Of a stretch of 64,000 nucleotides of DNA, positions 8,007 to 16,400 are shown piece after piece. The first letter of the stretch is position 1; every line of letters begins with the position of its first letter. This DNA is from Mycobacterium sp. 852002-51961_SCH5331710 (GTDB taxonomy: Bacteria; Actinomycetota; Actinomycetes; Mycobacteriales; Mycobacteriaceae), in contig NZ_LZSQ01000106.1 in NCBI RefSeq assembly GCF_001665535.1, forward strand, positions 61,248 through 125,247, read 5' to 3'. The notes beneath the pieces are model-generated. The model was given only the letters and a program-made list of their open reading frames with translations, did not search any database and was not told the DNA's origin. The translations under genes were made by a program, and so were the position numbers.

Positions 8007-10819
8007 CGACGACTGTCTTGGCCGCCATCCCGAGCCCGGCGCAGGGCGTGTGGCATCTCGGTCCGGTACCTGTTCGTGCTTACGCGGTGTGCATCATCAT
8101 CGGCATCATCGCGGCGCTGATCATCGGTGACCGTCGCTGGGAAGCGCGCGGCGGTGAACGTGGGGTCATCTACGACATCGCTCTGTGGGCGGTGCCGTTC
8201 GGATTGATCGGCGGCCGGTTGTATCACGTGGTCACAGACTGGTGGCGGTACTTCGGCGACAATGGCGCCGGGCTGGCGGGCGTTTTCCGCATCTGGGACG
8301 GTGGCCTGGGGATCTGGGGGGCAGTCGCCCTTGGCGGTGTGGGCGCGTGGATCGCGTGTCGCCGCAGGGGGATTCCGCTACCGGCGTTCGGTGATGCGAT
8401 CGCGCCGGGAATCATCCTGGCGCAAGGGATCGGCCGACTGGGAAATTACTTCAATCAGGAACTCTGGGGCGCGGATACGACGCTGCCCTGGGCGCTAAAG
8501 GTCTACGAACGCCGCGACTCGGCCGGGATGATCGACAATCTCAATGGAGTGTCGACCGGTGAAGTTGTTCACCTCGTCCATCCCACGTTCCTGTACGAAC
8601 TGCTCTGGAATCTTTTGGTTTTCGCGGTTCTCATCTATGTCGACCGCCGCTTCAAGCTCGGCCACGGCCGCCTGTTCGCGTTGTACGTCGCGGGCTATTG
8701 CCTGGGCCGGTTCTGGATCGAGCTGTTGCGGGCCGACGACGCGACGCTGATCGAAGGCGTCCGGATCAACTCGTTCACGGCGACGTTCGTGTTCATCGGG
8801 GCGGTTGTGTACATCATGGCCGCGCCGAAGGGCCGGGAGGACCCGGCCAGTCTCAAGGGCAAGGCGCGGCCGGAGCGGACAACTGTCGAGGAGCTCACGG
8901 AGGAACTGGCCGCGGTGGCCTCGACGACAGGTGTCGTCGCGGCAGCCAAGGCCGCCGCAGCCGAGGAAGAGCCGGAGACGGTGAAAGCCGAGTCGCTCAC
9001 GGCGGATGTGCCGGAAGACGAGGCCGTCTCGGTCGAGGACGTGTCGGAGGAGGAGCTCGGCGCAGACGTGGCGGGTGTGCCGGCGGACGACCTCGAAGAG
9101 GCAGAGGAGTTCGCTGCCGAGGGCGACGAGGAGCCCGCGGAGGAGCCGGAGCCCGAAGCCGAGGCGGTGGCCGAGGCCGAAGCTCTGGCTGAAGAGGTGG
9201 ACGAGGCCCCCGCCGAGGAGATCGCCGAGGCGGAGGAGTTCGCCGAGGCAGGCGAGGCCGCCGATCTTGGTGGTGTGGGTGCCGTCGAAGGTGAGGAGGC
9301 CGGCGACGCGCTGGCCGACGCCGCCGAGGCACACGAAACCGCCGTTGAGGGTGAGGCGGCTGCCGAGGAATTGGCCGATGACGCGGCGACCCCTGCGGCT
9401 GCCGTGGCGGTTCCGAAGGCGAAGCGTCGACTGCGGTTGTGGCCGAAGCGTAAGCAGAAGGACGTCGTCGAGGCGGAGCCCAGCGGTGCGGCGGCCGCAG
9501 CCGACTCGGCACCCGAAGCAGACTCGGCACCCGAAGCAGAGGCCGTCGCCGAGGCCGAGGAACTGGCCGACGATGTGGCGGAGGCGCCGTCTGAAGACAT
9601 CGTCGAGGCGGAAGAGTTCTTCGAGGCAGGCGATGCTGCTGATCTTGGCGGTGTCGGCGCCGTCGAAGGCGAGGAGGCCGGCGATGCGCTGGCGGACGCT
9701 GCCGAGGCGCACGAGTCTGCGGTCGAGGGTGAAGCTGTAGCCGAGGAGTTGGCCGACGAGGCCGAGACAGAAGCCGAGGAGGCCCCCGATCTCGGTGGTG
9801 TGGGGGCCGTGGAGGGCGAGGAGGCCGGCGATGCGCTGGCGGACGCTGCCGAGGCGCACGAGTCTGCGGTCGAGGGTGAAGCTGTAGCCGAGGAGTTGGC
9901 CGACGAGGCCGAGACAGAAGCCGAGGAGGCCCCCGATCTCGGTGGTGTGGGGGCCGTGGAGGGCGAGGAGGCCGGCGATGCGCTGGCGGACGCTGCCGAG
10001 GCGCACGAGTCTGCGGTCGAGGGTGAAGCTGTAGCCGAGGAGTTGGCCGACGAGGCCGAGACAGAAGCCGAGGAGCCATCGGAAGAGGCCGAGACTAAGG
10101 CGGAGTCGTCAACCGAGGAGACTTCGGAGGACGCGGAGCCGGGCGAACCGGCCGAGGTCGGCGGCGTTGGCACCGTGGAGGGCGAGGAGGCAAGCGACGC
10201 CCTCGCCGATGCGTCCGAGGCGCATGAAGCCGCTGCCGAGGGCGAAGCTGTAGCCGAGGAGTTGGCCGACGAGGCCGAGACAGAAGCCGAGGAGCCATCG
10301 GAAGAGGCCGAGACTGAGGCGGAGTCGTCAATCAAGGCGACGTCGGAAGACGCGGAAGCGGGCGAACCGGCCGAGGTCGGCGGCGTCGGCACCGTGGAGG
10401 GCGAGGAGGCCAGCGACGCCCTCGCCGACGCGCCTGAGGCGCACGAGTCCGCCGTCGAGGGTGAGGCCGTGGCAGAAGAGTTGGCCGACGAGGCCGAGGC
10501 GGACGACGCCGATGCCGAAACCGCCGATGCTGAAGCGCACGAGTCACCGGCCGAGGAATTAGCCGACGAAGAGGCCGTCGCTGAAGAACTGGCGGAGGCC
10601 GCCGAGCAGCTAGCGGAAGACCCCGAGGCCGAAGCCGAGGAGTCGACCGACGAGGCATCGGAATCCACCGAGCCTGAGCCCGGTGAGCCTGAAGCCGAGA
10701 AACCTGCCGGCGACGACGCCGCCCCCAAGCCCGAAGCCGCAGCCGAAAAAACAAGCCAACGCGACGACTCCGGACGCGGCCGGGTGCGCGATTGGCTGCG
10801 GCGCCGCCGGAACCGCTAG
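8003..10819 (+). CDS. lgt: Prolipoprotein diacylglyceryl transferase Lgt with a giant acidic repeat tail
   Basis: Lgt adds diacylglycerol to the lipobox cysteine of prolipoproteins at the plasma membrane. Residues 1 to ~280 are a complete Lgt core: several membrane spans, GGRLYHVVTDW (His ~75), GGLGIWG, the signature GRLGNYFNQELWG (~144-156) and HPTFLYE. The remaining ~655 residues, over two thirds of 938, are Ala/Glu-rich and low complexity. They hold near-identical 49-residue units and 73-residue units, one internal basic patch (KRRLRLWPKRKQ, ~475-486) and a basic end (VRDWLRRRRNR). Mycobacterial Lgt proteins are known to carry C-terminal extensions (M. tuberculosis ~468 aa total, from memory); this one is far longer. 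By E. coli topology the tail would be cytosolic. Tail copy number may be wrong in a short-read assembly. Confidence 0.95.
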   Translation: MTTTVLAAIPSPAQGVWHLGPVPVRAYAVCIIIGIIAALIIGDRRWEARGGERGVIYDIALWAVPFGLIGGRLYHVVTDWWRYFGDNGAGLAGVFRIWDGGLGIWGAVALGGVGAWIACRRRGIPLPAFGDAIAPGIILAQGIGRLGNYFNQELWGADTTLPWALKVYERRDSAGMIDNLNGVSTGEVVHLVHPTFLYELLWNLLVFAVLIYVDRRFKLGHGRLFALYVAGYCLGRFWIELLRADDATLIEGVRINSFTATFVFIGAVVYIMAAPKGREDPASLKGKARPERTTVEELTEELAAVASTTGVVAAAKAAAAEEEPETVKAESLTADVPEDEAVSVEDVSEEELGADVAGVPADDLEEAEEFAAEGDEEPAEEPEPEAEAVAEAEALAEEVDEAPAEEIAEAEEFAEAGEAADLGGVGAVEGEEAGDALADAAEAHETAVEGEAAAEELADDAATPAAAVAVPKAKRRLRLWPKRKQKDVVEAEPSGAAAAADSAPEADSAPEAEAVAEAEELADDVAEAPSEDIVEAEEFFEAGDAADLGGVGAVEGEEAGDALADAAEAHESAVEGEAVAEELADEAETEAEEAPDLGGVGAVEGEEAGDALADAAEAHESAVEGEAVAEELADEAETEAEEAPDLGGVGAVEGEEAGDALADAAEAHESAVEGEAVAEELADEAETEAEEPSEEAETKAESSTEETSEDAEPGEPAEVGGVGTVEGEEASDALADASEAHEAAAEGEAVAEELADEAETEAEEPSEEAETEAESSIKATSEDAEAGEPAEVGGVGTVEGEEASDALADAPEAHESAVEGEAVAEELADEAEADDADAETADAEAHESPAEELADEEAVAEELAEAAEQLAEDPEAEAEESTDEASESTEPEPGEPEAEKPAGDDAAPKPEAAAEKTSQRDDSGRGRVRDWLRRRRNR
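9263..10520 (+). repeat. Repeat array in the lgt tail: 147-bp and 219-bp in-frame units
   Basis: A first diverged copy begins at 9263 (DLGGVGAVEGEEAGDALADA). Three close copies of 147 bp start at 9641, 9788 and 9935. The copies at 9788 and 9935 are the same base for base for about 140 bp, and the copy at 9641 matches from its 28th base on. Two 219-bp copies start at 10157 and 10376 (VGGVGTVEGEEASDALADA). All units are multiples of three, so the frame is kept. This looks like recent unequal exchange or slippage. No spacer/palindrome structure, so it is not CRISPR. Confidence 0.92.
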
Positions 10820-10886
10820 GCCTTTCTCGCAGTTGTCCACAGCCGACTCTCGGCTGGGCCATTCTTGTCAGTGGCTCGGAGTAGTG

Positions 10887-10902
10887 TCGAACTCATGTTC
10901 GA
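10887..10902. promoter_or_regulatory. LexA (SOS) box over the start of the DUF222/HNH gene
   Basis: TCGAACTCATGTTCGA is a perfect TCGAAC-N4-GTTCGA palindrome, the mycobacterial LexA consensus as I know it. It contains the ATG (10895) of the following gene, so LexA bound here would block transcription or initiation directly. Family knowledge: several M. tuberculosis 13E12-repeat genes are DNA-damage inducible with such boxes. Confidence 0.88.
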
Positions 10903-12322
10903 AGATGCCTCGAGTGGCGACCTGCTCACCCTGATGGGTGAAGAGGCTCGCGAGGAATCTGCGGCCATGGGGCGCCGGCTCGCACTGGTCGCCGAACTTT
11001 ACGCGCGGCGCGTGAAAGAACATCGGGAAGCGCGCATGTTCTTCACTGACGTCGCGGTCGTCGTGGCATCAGAGATATCGCCCGTCCAGAACATCAGTTA
11101 CGCACGGGCACTCGGTCAGGTTCATGCGGCAAATGCGTTGCACGAGAGGCTTCCTCGCGTAGCCGAGATTTTCCGGCGCGGGTGGATAGACTACCGGGTG
11201 GTGTCCACCATCATGTCGCGCACGGAGAACGTCGAGCCCGACATCATGCCCGCACTCGACGAGGCCCTGGCCGCGAGGGCCGAGAAGTGGATGAAACTCT
11301 CCGGTCCCAAACTCATCGACCGTGTCGACATGTTCGTATGTCGTTTCGACCCCGAGGCGGTGCGAGTTCCTCGCAAAGCAGAAGACAACCGCCACGTCCA
11401 CGTCGAGCCGGGGTGTCCGGGAATGGCCTGGCTCGCAGGCAATCTGCGCGCCACAGACGGTGCGGCACTGGACAATCGGCTCGACGCGATCGCCGCCACC
11501 GTGTGCGAGAACGACCCGAGAACGAAGGACCAGCGCCGCGCCGACGCGTGCGGACCGCTCGCTCGCCTGGAAGCGACGATGCCCTGCGAATGTGGGCGAG
11601 ACGACTGCCCTGCGGTCAAAGAACGCGCGGCTGTCACCACGGCGGTCATCCATGTGCTGGCCGAACAGGCAACGCTCGACGGCACCAGCGACAAGCCCGG
11701 CTATCTGAAGGGCTTTGGGGTGCTACCCGCCGAGTCGGTACGCGAGGCCGCCAAGACCGCGCAGTTGAAGCCGCTGAATACCCCGGATGGCAAGGCCAAC
11801 AACGGCTATCGGCCTAACGTCGCGCTGCGCGAATTCCTGCAGTGGCGGGACCTGACTTGTCGGTGGCCAGGATGTGACAAACCGGTACAACAATGCGATG
11901 TCGACCATACGGTGCCCTGGCCGGAAGGGTCCACGCATCCCTCGAATACCAAGCACTACTGTCGAACTCATCACCTGCTGAAGACATTCTTCTGTGGTCC
12001 GCGCGGCTGGACCGATCGACAGCTCGCCGACGGCACGATCGAGTTGATCGCGCCCACCGGTCATGTATGGCGTACCGAACCCCATGGCGCAAGCATGTTT
12101 CCAGCGCTCGGACAACCGATGGGCGTGTTCGAGGTTCCGGCGGATATCGCCGACGGCGCCGGGGATCGAACGTTGATGATGCCGCGTCGCAAACAGACCC
12201 GTGAGGACGACCGTCGCGACCGGATCAAGGCCGAACGTCGCCAGCGCGCCGAACTGATCGCCGAGGAAGAGCGACAACGGCAAGCCTGGTTGGCCGCCAA
12301 CTATCAACCCCCACCGTTCTGA
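10895..12322 (+). CDS. DUF222 / HNH endonuclease domain protein (13E12 repeat family)
   Basis: A 475-residue protein. The N-terminal DUF222 helical region covers about residues 15-290, with a small cysteine cluster CECGRDDCPA in the middle. The C-terminal HNH nuclease motif is CRWPGCDKPVQQCDVDH, followed by HPSNTKHYCRTHHLLK (~329-370), with two CxxC-like zinc pairs and the catalytic His in DVDH. A basic, Glu/Arg-rich coiled C-terminus follows (RKQTREDDRRDRIKAERR). Start ATG 10895 lies inside the LexA box; a leaderless or very short leader is likely. Members of this family are widespread and multicopy in mycobacteria; their biological role is unclear. Nothing marks it as part of a transposon here. 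Confidence 0.88.
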   Translation: MFEDASSGDLLTLMGEEAREESAAMGRRLALVAELYARRVKEHREARMFFTDVAVVVASEISPVQNISYARALGQVHAANALHERLPRVAEIFRRGWIDYRVVSTIMSRTENVEPDIMPALDEALAARAEKWMKLSGPKLIDRVDMFVCRFDPEAVRVPRKAEDNRHVHVEPGCPGMAWLAGNLRATDGAALDNRLDAIAATVCENDPRTKDQRRADACGPLARLEATMPCECGRDDCPAVKERAAVTTAVIHVLAEQATLDGTSDKPGYLKGFGVLPAESVREAAKTAQLKPLNTPDGKANNGYRPNVALREFLQWRDLTCRWPGCDKPVQQCDVDHTVPWPEGSTHPSNTKHYCRTHHLLKTFFCGPRGWTDRQLADGTIELIAPTGHVWRTEPHGASMFPALGQPMGVFEVPADIADGAGDRTLMMPRRKQTREDDRRDRIKAERRQRAELIAEEERQRQAWLAANYQPPPF

Positions 12323-12515
12323 CACGCCCGGCCGGCGTGAACCGCGAACACGTTTCACCGCCGTCTAGCGAATCCCCCTGAGCGACATACTGTTGAGCGA
12401 GGTGCCGGTATCCGGCAATTCTCGTCAGCGCCGCGAGCGCCGGGGCTAAGCCGTGCGTCTATATGGCCACGGAAATCTTACTGACCCGAACCACCCCGTC
12501 TGGCATGCTGGGGCC
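12323..12515. other. Gene-free stretch between the HNH gene and the TM2 gene
   Basis: 193 bp. It begins with a small hairpin just after the HNH stop (CACGCC 12323-12328, GGCGTG 12334-12339, five-base loop) without a T run, a weak terminator candidate. A second short inverted repeat GCCGG-TAT-CCGGC follows near 12409. TATATG near 12459 could be a -10 for the downstream operon. No small ORF with a convincing start is seen. Confidence 0.4.
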
Positions 12516-12938
12516 ATGACGGAGCCGCAGTTCGGTGGCAGTGAGCATGGCAGCACACCTCCGCCGCCCCCACAGGAATCGGACTACCAGCAGCAGCAGT
12601 ATCCGCCGCCGCCCGGCGAGTACGGCCCGCCCCCTGGCGGCTACCCGCCCGTATACAACGATCCGTTGGCTCCCTACGGCCGTCACCCCATCACCGGCGA
12701 GCCGTATTCCGACAAGTCGAAACTGGTCGCGGGCCTGTTGCAGCTGCTCGGACTCTTCGGCCTGGTCGGCATCGGCCGCATCTACCTCGGTTACACCGGC
12801 CTCGGCATCGCCCAGTTGGTCGTCGGCCTGATCACGTGCGGTATCGGCGCAATCATCTGGGGCATCATCGACGCCATCCTGCTGCTCACCGACAAGGTCC
12901 GCGATCCTCAGGGGCGCCCTCTGCGCGATGGCACTTAG
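12516..12938 (+). CDS. TM2 domain-containing membrane protein
   Basis: 140 residues. The first ~55 are Pro/Gln/Tyr-rich (YPPPPGEYGPPPGGYPP), a disordered tail. Then a TM2 domain: SKLVAGLLQLLGLFGLVGIGRIYLG, then GLGIAQLVVGLITCGIGAIIWGIIDAILLL, two membrane helices joined by a short loop with the GRIYLG turn, ending in DKVRDPQGRPL. ATG 12516 is used; the upstream in-frame ATG at 12453 reads into non-conserved sequence. It overlaps the next gene by 11 bases. The same pair sits after lgt in M. tuberculosis (from memory). Function unknown. Confidence 0.87.
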   Translation: MTEPQFGGSEHGSTPPPPPQESDYQQQQYPPPPGEYGPPPGGYPPVYNDPLAPYGRHPITGEPYSDKSKLVAGLLQLLGLFGLVGIGRIYLGYTGLGIAQLVVGLITCGIGAIIWGIIDAILLLTDKVRDPQGRPLRDGT

Positions 12939-13338
12939 CGCCGGCACACGCCGCAAACAGCTGTACGGCGCGCTCGGTACCGGCGCCGTACTCGCTGGCG
13001 CACTGACTTACATCGGCATCGCCGACCCACACCGCCGGAGCTCCTTCTTCCCGGCCTGCCCGTTCAAGGCGATCACCGGGTGGAACTGCCCCGGCTGCGG
13101 TGGCCTGCGCATGACGCACGACCTTCTGCACGGCGACCTCGCTGCAGCGGTCGTCGACAACGTCTACCTGCTCGTGGGGGTGCCACTCCTGCTGGCCTGG
13201 CTCCTGGTCAGGTGGCGCCAAGGCAAACCACTGATGAACACGCAAATGACCATCGTGATTGTCGTCTCGGCCCTGACCTGGACAGTGGTGCGCAACCTCG
13301 CCGGATTCCCGCTGGTACCGACCGTTCTCGACGGGTGA
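12928..13338 (+). CDS. DUF2752 membrane protein
   Basis: 136 residues with three hydrophobic segments. The family core is FFPACPFKAITGWNCPGCGGLRMTHDLLHGD: CPFK, CPGCG and R/H residues that define DUF2752, placed in the loop after the first helix. It starts inside the end of the TM2 gene, so the two are co-translated. TM2 and DUF2752 often occur together in actinobacteria. Biochemical role unknown; the paired cysteines suggest metal or redox use, but this is only inference. Confidence 0.87.
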   Translation: MALSAGTRRKQLYGALGTGAVLAGALTYIGIADPHRRSSFFPACPFKAITGWNCPGCGGLRMTHDLLHGDLAAAVVDNVYLLVGVPLLLAWLLVRWRQGKPLMNTQMTIVIVVSALTWTVVRNLAGFPLVPTVLDG

Positions 13339-13342
13339 GGCC

Positions 13343-13361
13343 GTAACTGCACTGATACAAT
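13343..13361 (+). promoter_or_regulatory. gltB promoter: TACAAT -10 overlapped by a GlnR-like box
   Basis: TACAAT (13356-13361) is a good -10 about 60 bases before gltB. GTAAC-N6-GATAC (13343-13358) overlaps it and resembles the actinobacterial GlnR half pattern GTNAC-N6-GAAAC with one mismatch. Overlap with the -10 would favour repression over activation. The -10 is the stronger of the two calls. Confidence 0.4.
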
Positions 13362-13421
13362 CGGCTGCGGGCCGGTGCAGTCCCGGACATGAATTCTTCC
13401 GGACTGCGAAGGTGCCTCTCG

Positions 13422-16400
13422 ATGCTCTTCTCGGCATTCCCCGAACCCCAGGGTCTCTACGACCCGACCAATGAAGCAGACTCCTGTGGTGTCGCCATGG
13501 TCGCCGATATCCAGGGCCGACGCTCCCACTCCATCGTTGCCGACGGGCTGACCGCCCTCGAGCACCTCGACCATCGCGGGGCGGCAGGCGCCGAGACCAA
13601 CAGCGGTGACGGCGCCGGCATCCTCATCCAACTGCCGGTCGAGTTGCTCCGCGACGTCGTCGACTTCGACCTCCCGGCTCCAGCCCTCGACGGGAGCAAC
13701 ACCTTCGCCGCCGGCATCTGCTTCATGCCCCAAGAACCCGCGGCCCGCGCCGCCGCCCGCGAAACCGTCGAGACCATCGCCGACGACGAGGGACTCAAGG
13801 TCCTCGGCTGGCGCGTCCTTCCGATCGACCCTCTTGGCGCCGACCTCGGCGCGACCGCATTAGGCTGCATGCCGCACATGGAGCAGCTGTTCGTCACCTC
13901 GACCAACGAGGTCGGCGGCATCGACCTCGACCGTCGCGTCTATCCGCTCCGCAAACGCGCCGAGCGCGAAGGTGTCTACTTCCCGTCGCTGTCCAGCCGA
14001 ACGATGGCCTACAAGGGCATGCTGACCACAAAGCAGCTGCCCCAATACTTTCCGGATCTGCGCGACGAACGTTGCCGCAGCGCGATCGCGATCGTGCACA
14101 GCCGCTTCTCGACGAACACCTTCCCGTCGTGGCCCCTGGCGCACCCGTTCCGCTTCGTCGCTCACAACGGTGAGATCAACACCGTCCGCGGCAACCGCAA
14201 CCGCATGCGCGCCCGCGAGGCGATGCTCGCCAGCGCCAACATCCCCGGCGACCTCTCCCGCGTGTTCCCGATCTGCACTCCGGACGCCTCTGACTCCGCC
14301 TCGTTCGACGAGGTGCTCGAACTTCTGCACCTCGGCGGCCGCAGCCTGCCCCACACCGTGCTGATGATGATCCCGGAGGCCTGGGAGAATGCCACCACCA
14401 TGGACGACGCCGAACGCGCTTTCTGGCAGTTCCATGCGTCGCTGATGGAACCCTGGGACGGTCCCGCCTGCGTCACCTTCACCGACGGCACACTCGTCGG
14501 TGCGGTGTTGGACCGCAACGGATTACGCCCCGGCCGATGGTGGCGCACAATCGACGACCGCATAATCCTCGCCAGCGAGAGCGGTGTCCTCGACGTGCCC
14601 TCCGCTCAGATCGTCGCCAAGGGTCGCCTGCAGCCGGGCAAGATGTTCCTCGTCGACACCGCCGCCGGCCGCATCGTCTCCGACGACGAGATCAAGGCGG
14701 ACCTCTCGGCACAGGAGTCCTACGCCGAGTGGCTGCACGCCGGCCTCCTCGACATCGCCACCCTGCCCGACCGCACCCGCGTCCAGCCCAACCACGACAA
14801 CGTCGTCAAGCGCCAGATCGCCTTCGGCTACACCGAAGAAGACCTGCGCGTGCTGCTCACACCGATGGCCGCCTCCGGGGCGGAACCGCTCGGCTCCATG
14901 GGCACCGACACCCCCGCCGCGGTGCTCTCGCAGCGCTCACGACTGCTCTACGACTATTTCGTCGAGCTCTTCGCCCAGGTGACCAATCCACCACTGGACG
15001 CCATCCGCGAGGAGATCGTCACCTCGATGGCCCGCATCATGGGCCCCGAGCAGAACCTGCTCGAACCGTCTGCCGCATCGTGTCGCCAGATCGTGCTGCG
15101 CTGGCCGGTTCTCGACAACGACGAACTCAACAAGATCGTCCACATCAACGACGACGGCGAACACCCCGGCCTACGCACCACCGTGCTCAAGGCCCTCTAC
15201 GACGTCGAACGCGGCGGCGAAGGCCTCGCCGAGGCCCTCGAGGACCTGCGCGCCAAAGCCTGCGAGGCGATCGCCAAAGGTGCTCGCACCCTTGTCATCT
15301 CCGATCGCGACTCCGACCACCGGCGCGCGCCCATCCCATCGCTGCTGGCCGTCTCGGCCGTGCACCACCATCTCGTGCGCACCAAGGAGCGCACCACGGT
15401 CGCGCTCGTCGTCGAGAGCGGCGACGCCCGCGAGGTGCACCACATCGCGATGCTCATCGGCTTCGGCGCCGCCGCGGTCAACCCGTACCTTGCCTTCGAG
15501 TCGATCGAAGACCTTGTCCGCGAAGGTGAACTCACCGGCATCGAACCCGCCGCCGCCGTGCGCAACTACTGCAAGGCCCTCGGCAAGGGCGTGATGAAGG
15601 TGATGAGCAAGATGGGCATCTCCACCGTCGCCTCCTACACCGCCGCGCAGGTCTTCGAGGCCGTCGGCATCGACAAGGCCGTCATCGACGAGTACTTCAC
15701 CGGCACCCCGAGCCAACTCGGCGGCGTCGGCCTCGACGTCATCGCCGAGGAGGTCAAACAACGCCACCGCCGGGCTTACCCGGAAAACCCGACCGAGCGC
15801 GTCCACCGGCGCCTCGAGGTCGGCGGCGAGTACGCATTCCGTCGGGAAGGCGAACTGCATCTGTTCACCCCCGAAGTGGTGTTCCTGCTGCAGCATTCGA
15901 CCCGCACCGCACGCTACGACGTCTTCCAGCGCTACACCGACGAGGTGGACCGCCTCTCCCGCGAAGGCGGAACCCTGCGCGGCATGTTCGACTTCAAGAA
16001 GGTCAGGCCGCCGGTGCCCCTCGACGAGGTCGAGCCCGTCGAAGAGATCGTGAAGCGCTTCAACACGGGCGCCATGAGCTACGGCTCGATCTCCGCCGAA
16101 GCGCACGAGACGATGGCGATCGCGATGAACAACCTCGGCGGTCGCTCGAACTCGGGTGAGGGCGGCGAGGACACCGACCGACTCTACGATCCCAAACGCC
16201 GCAGCGCCGTCAAGCAGGTCGCCTCCGGCCGCTTCGGCGTCAACAGCGACTACCTGGTTAACGCGACCGACATCCAGATCAAGATGGCTCAGGGCGCGAA
16301 ACCCGGTGAGGGTGGTCAACTCCCGGGCTTCAAGGTGTATCCGAATATCGCCAAGACGCGGCACTCCACACCAGGCGTCGGCCTCATCTCGCCGCCGCCG

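Noticed and set aside
9263..10520. Tandem repeats considered as a CRISPR array or satellite
   Set aside because: Units are in frame, encode protein in lgt, have no unique spacers and no palindromic repeat, and no cas genes are present.
8695..10728. A 677-codon minus-strand open frame rich in Ser and Ala opposite lgt
   Set aside because: It mirrors the GAG/GCC codon pattern of the lgt tail read backwards; no domain, start signal or codon logic of its own.
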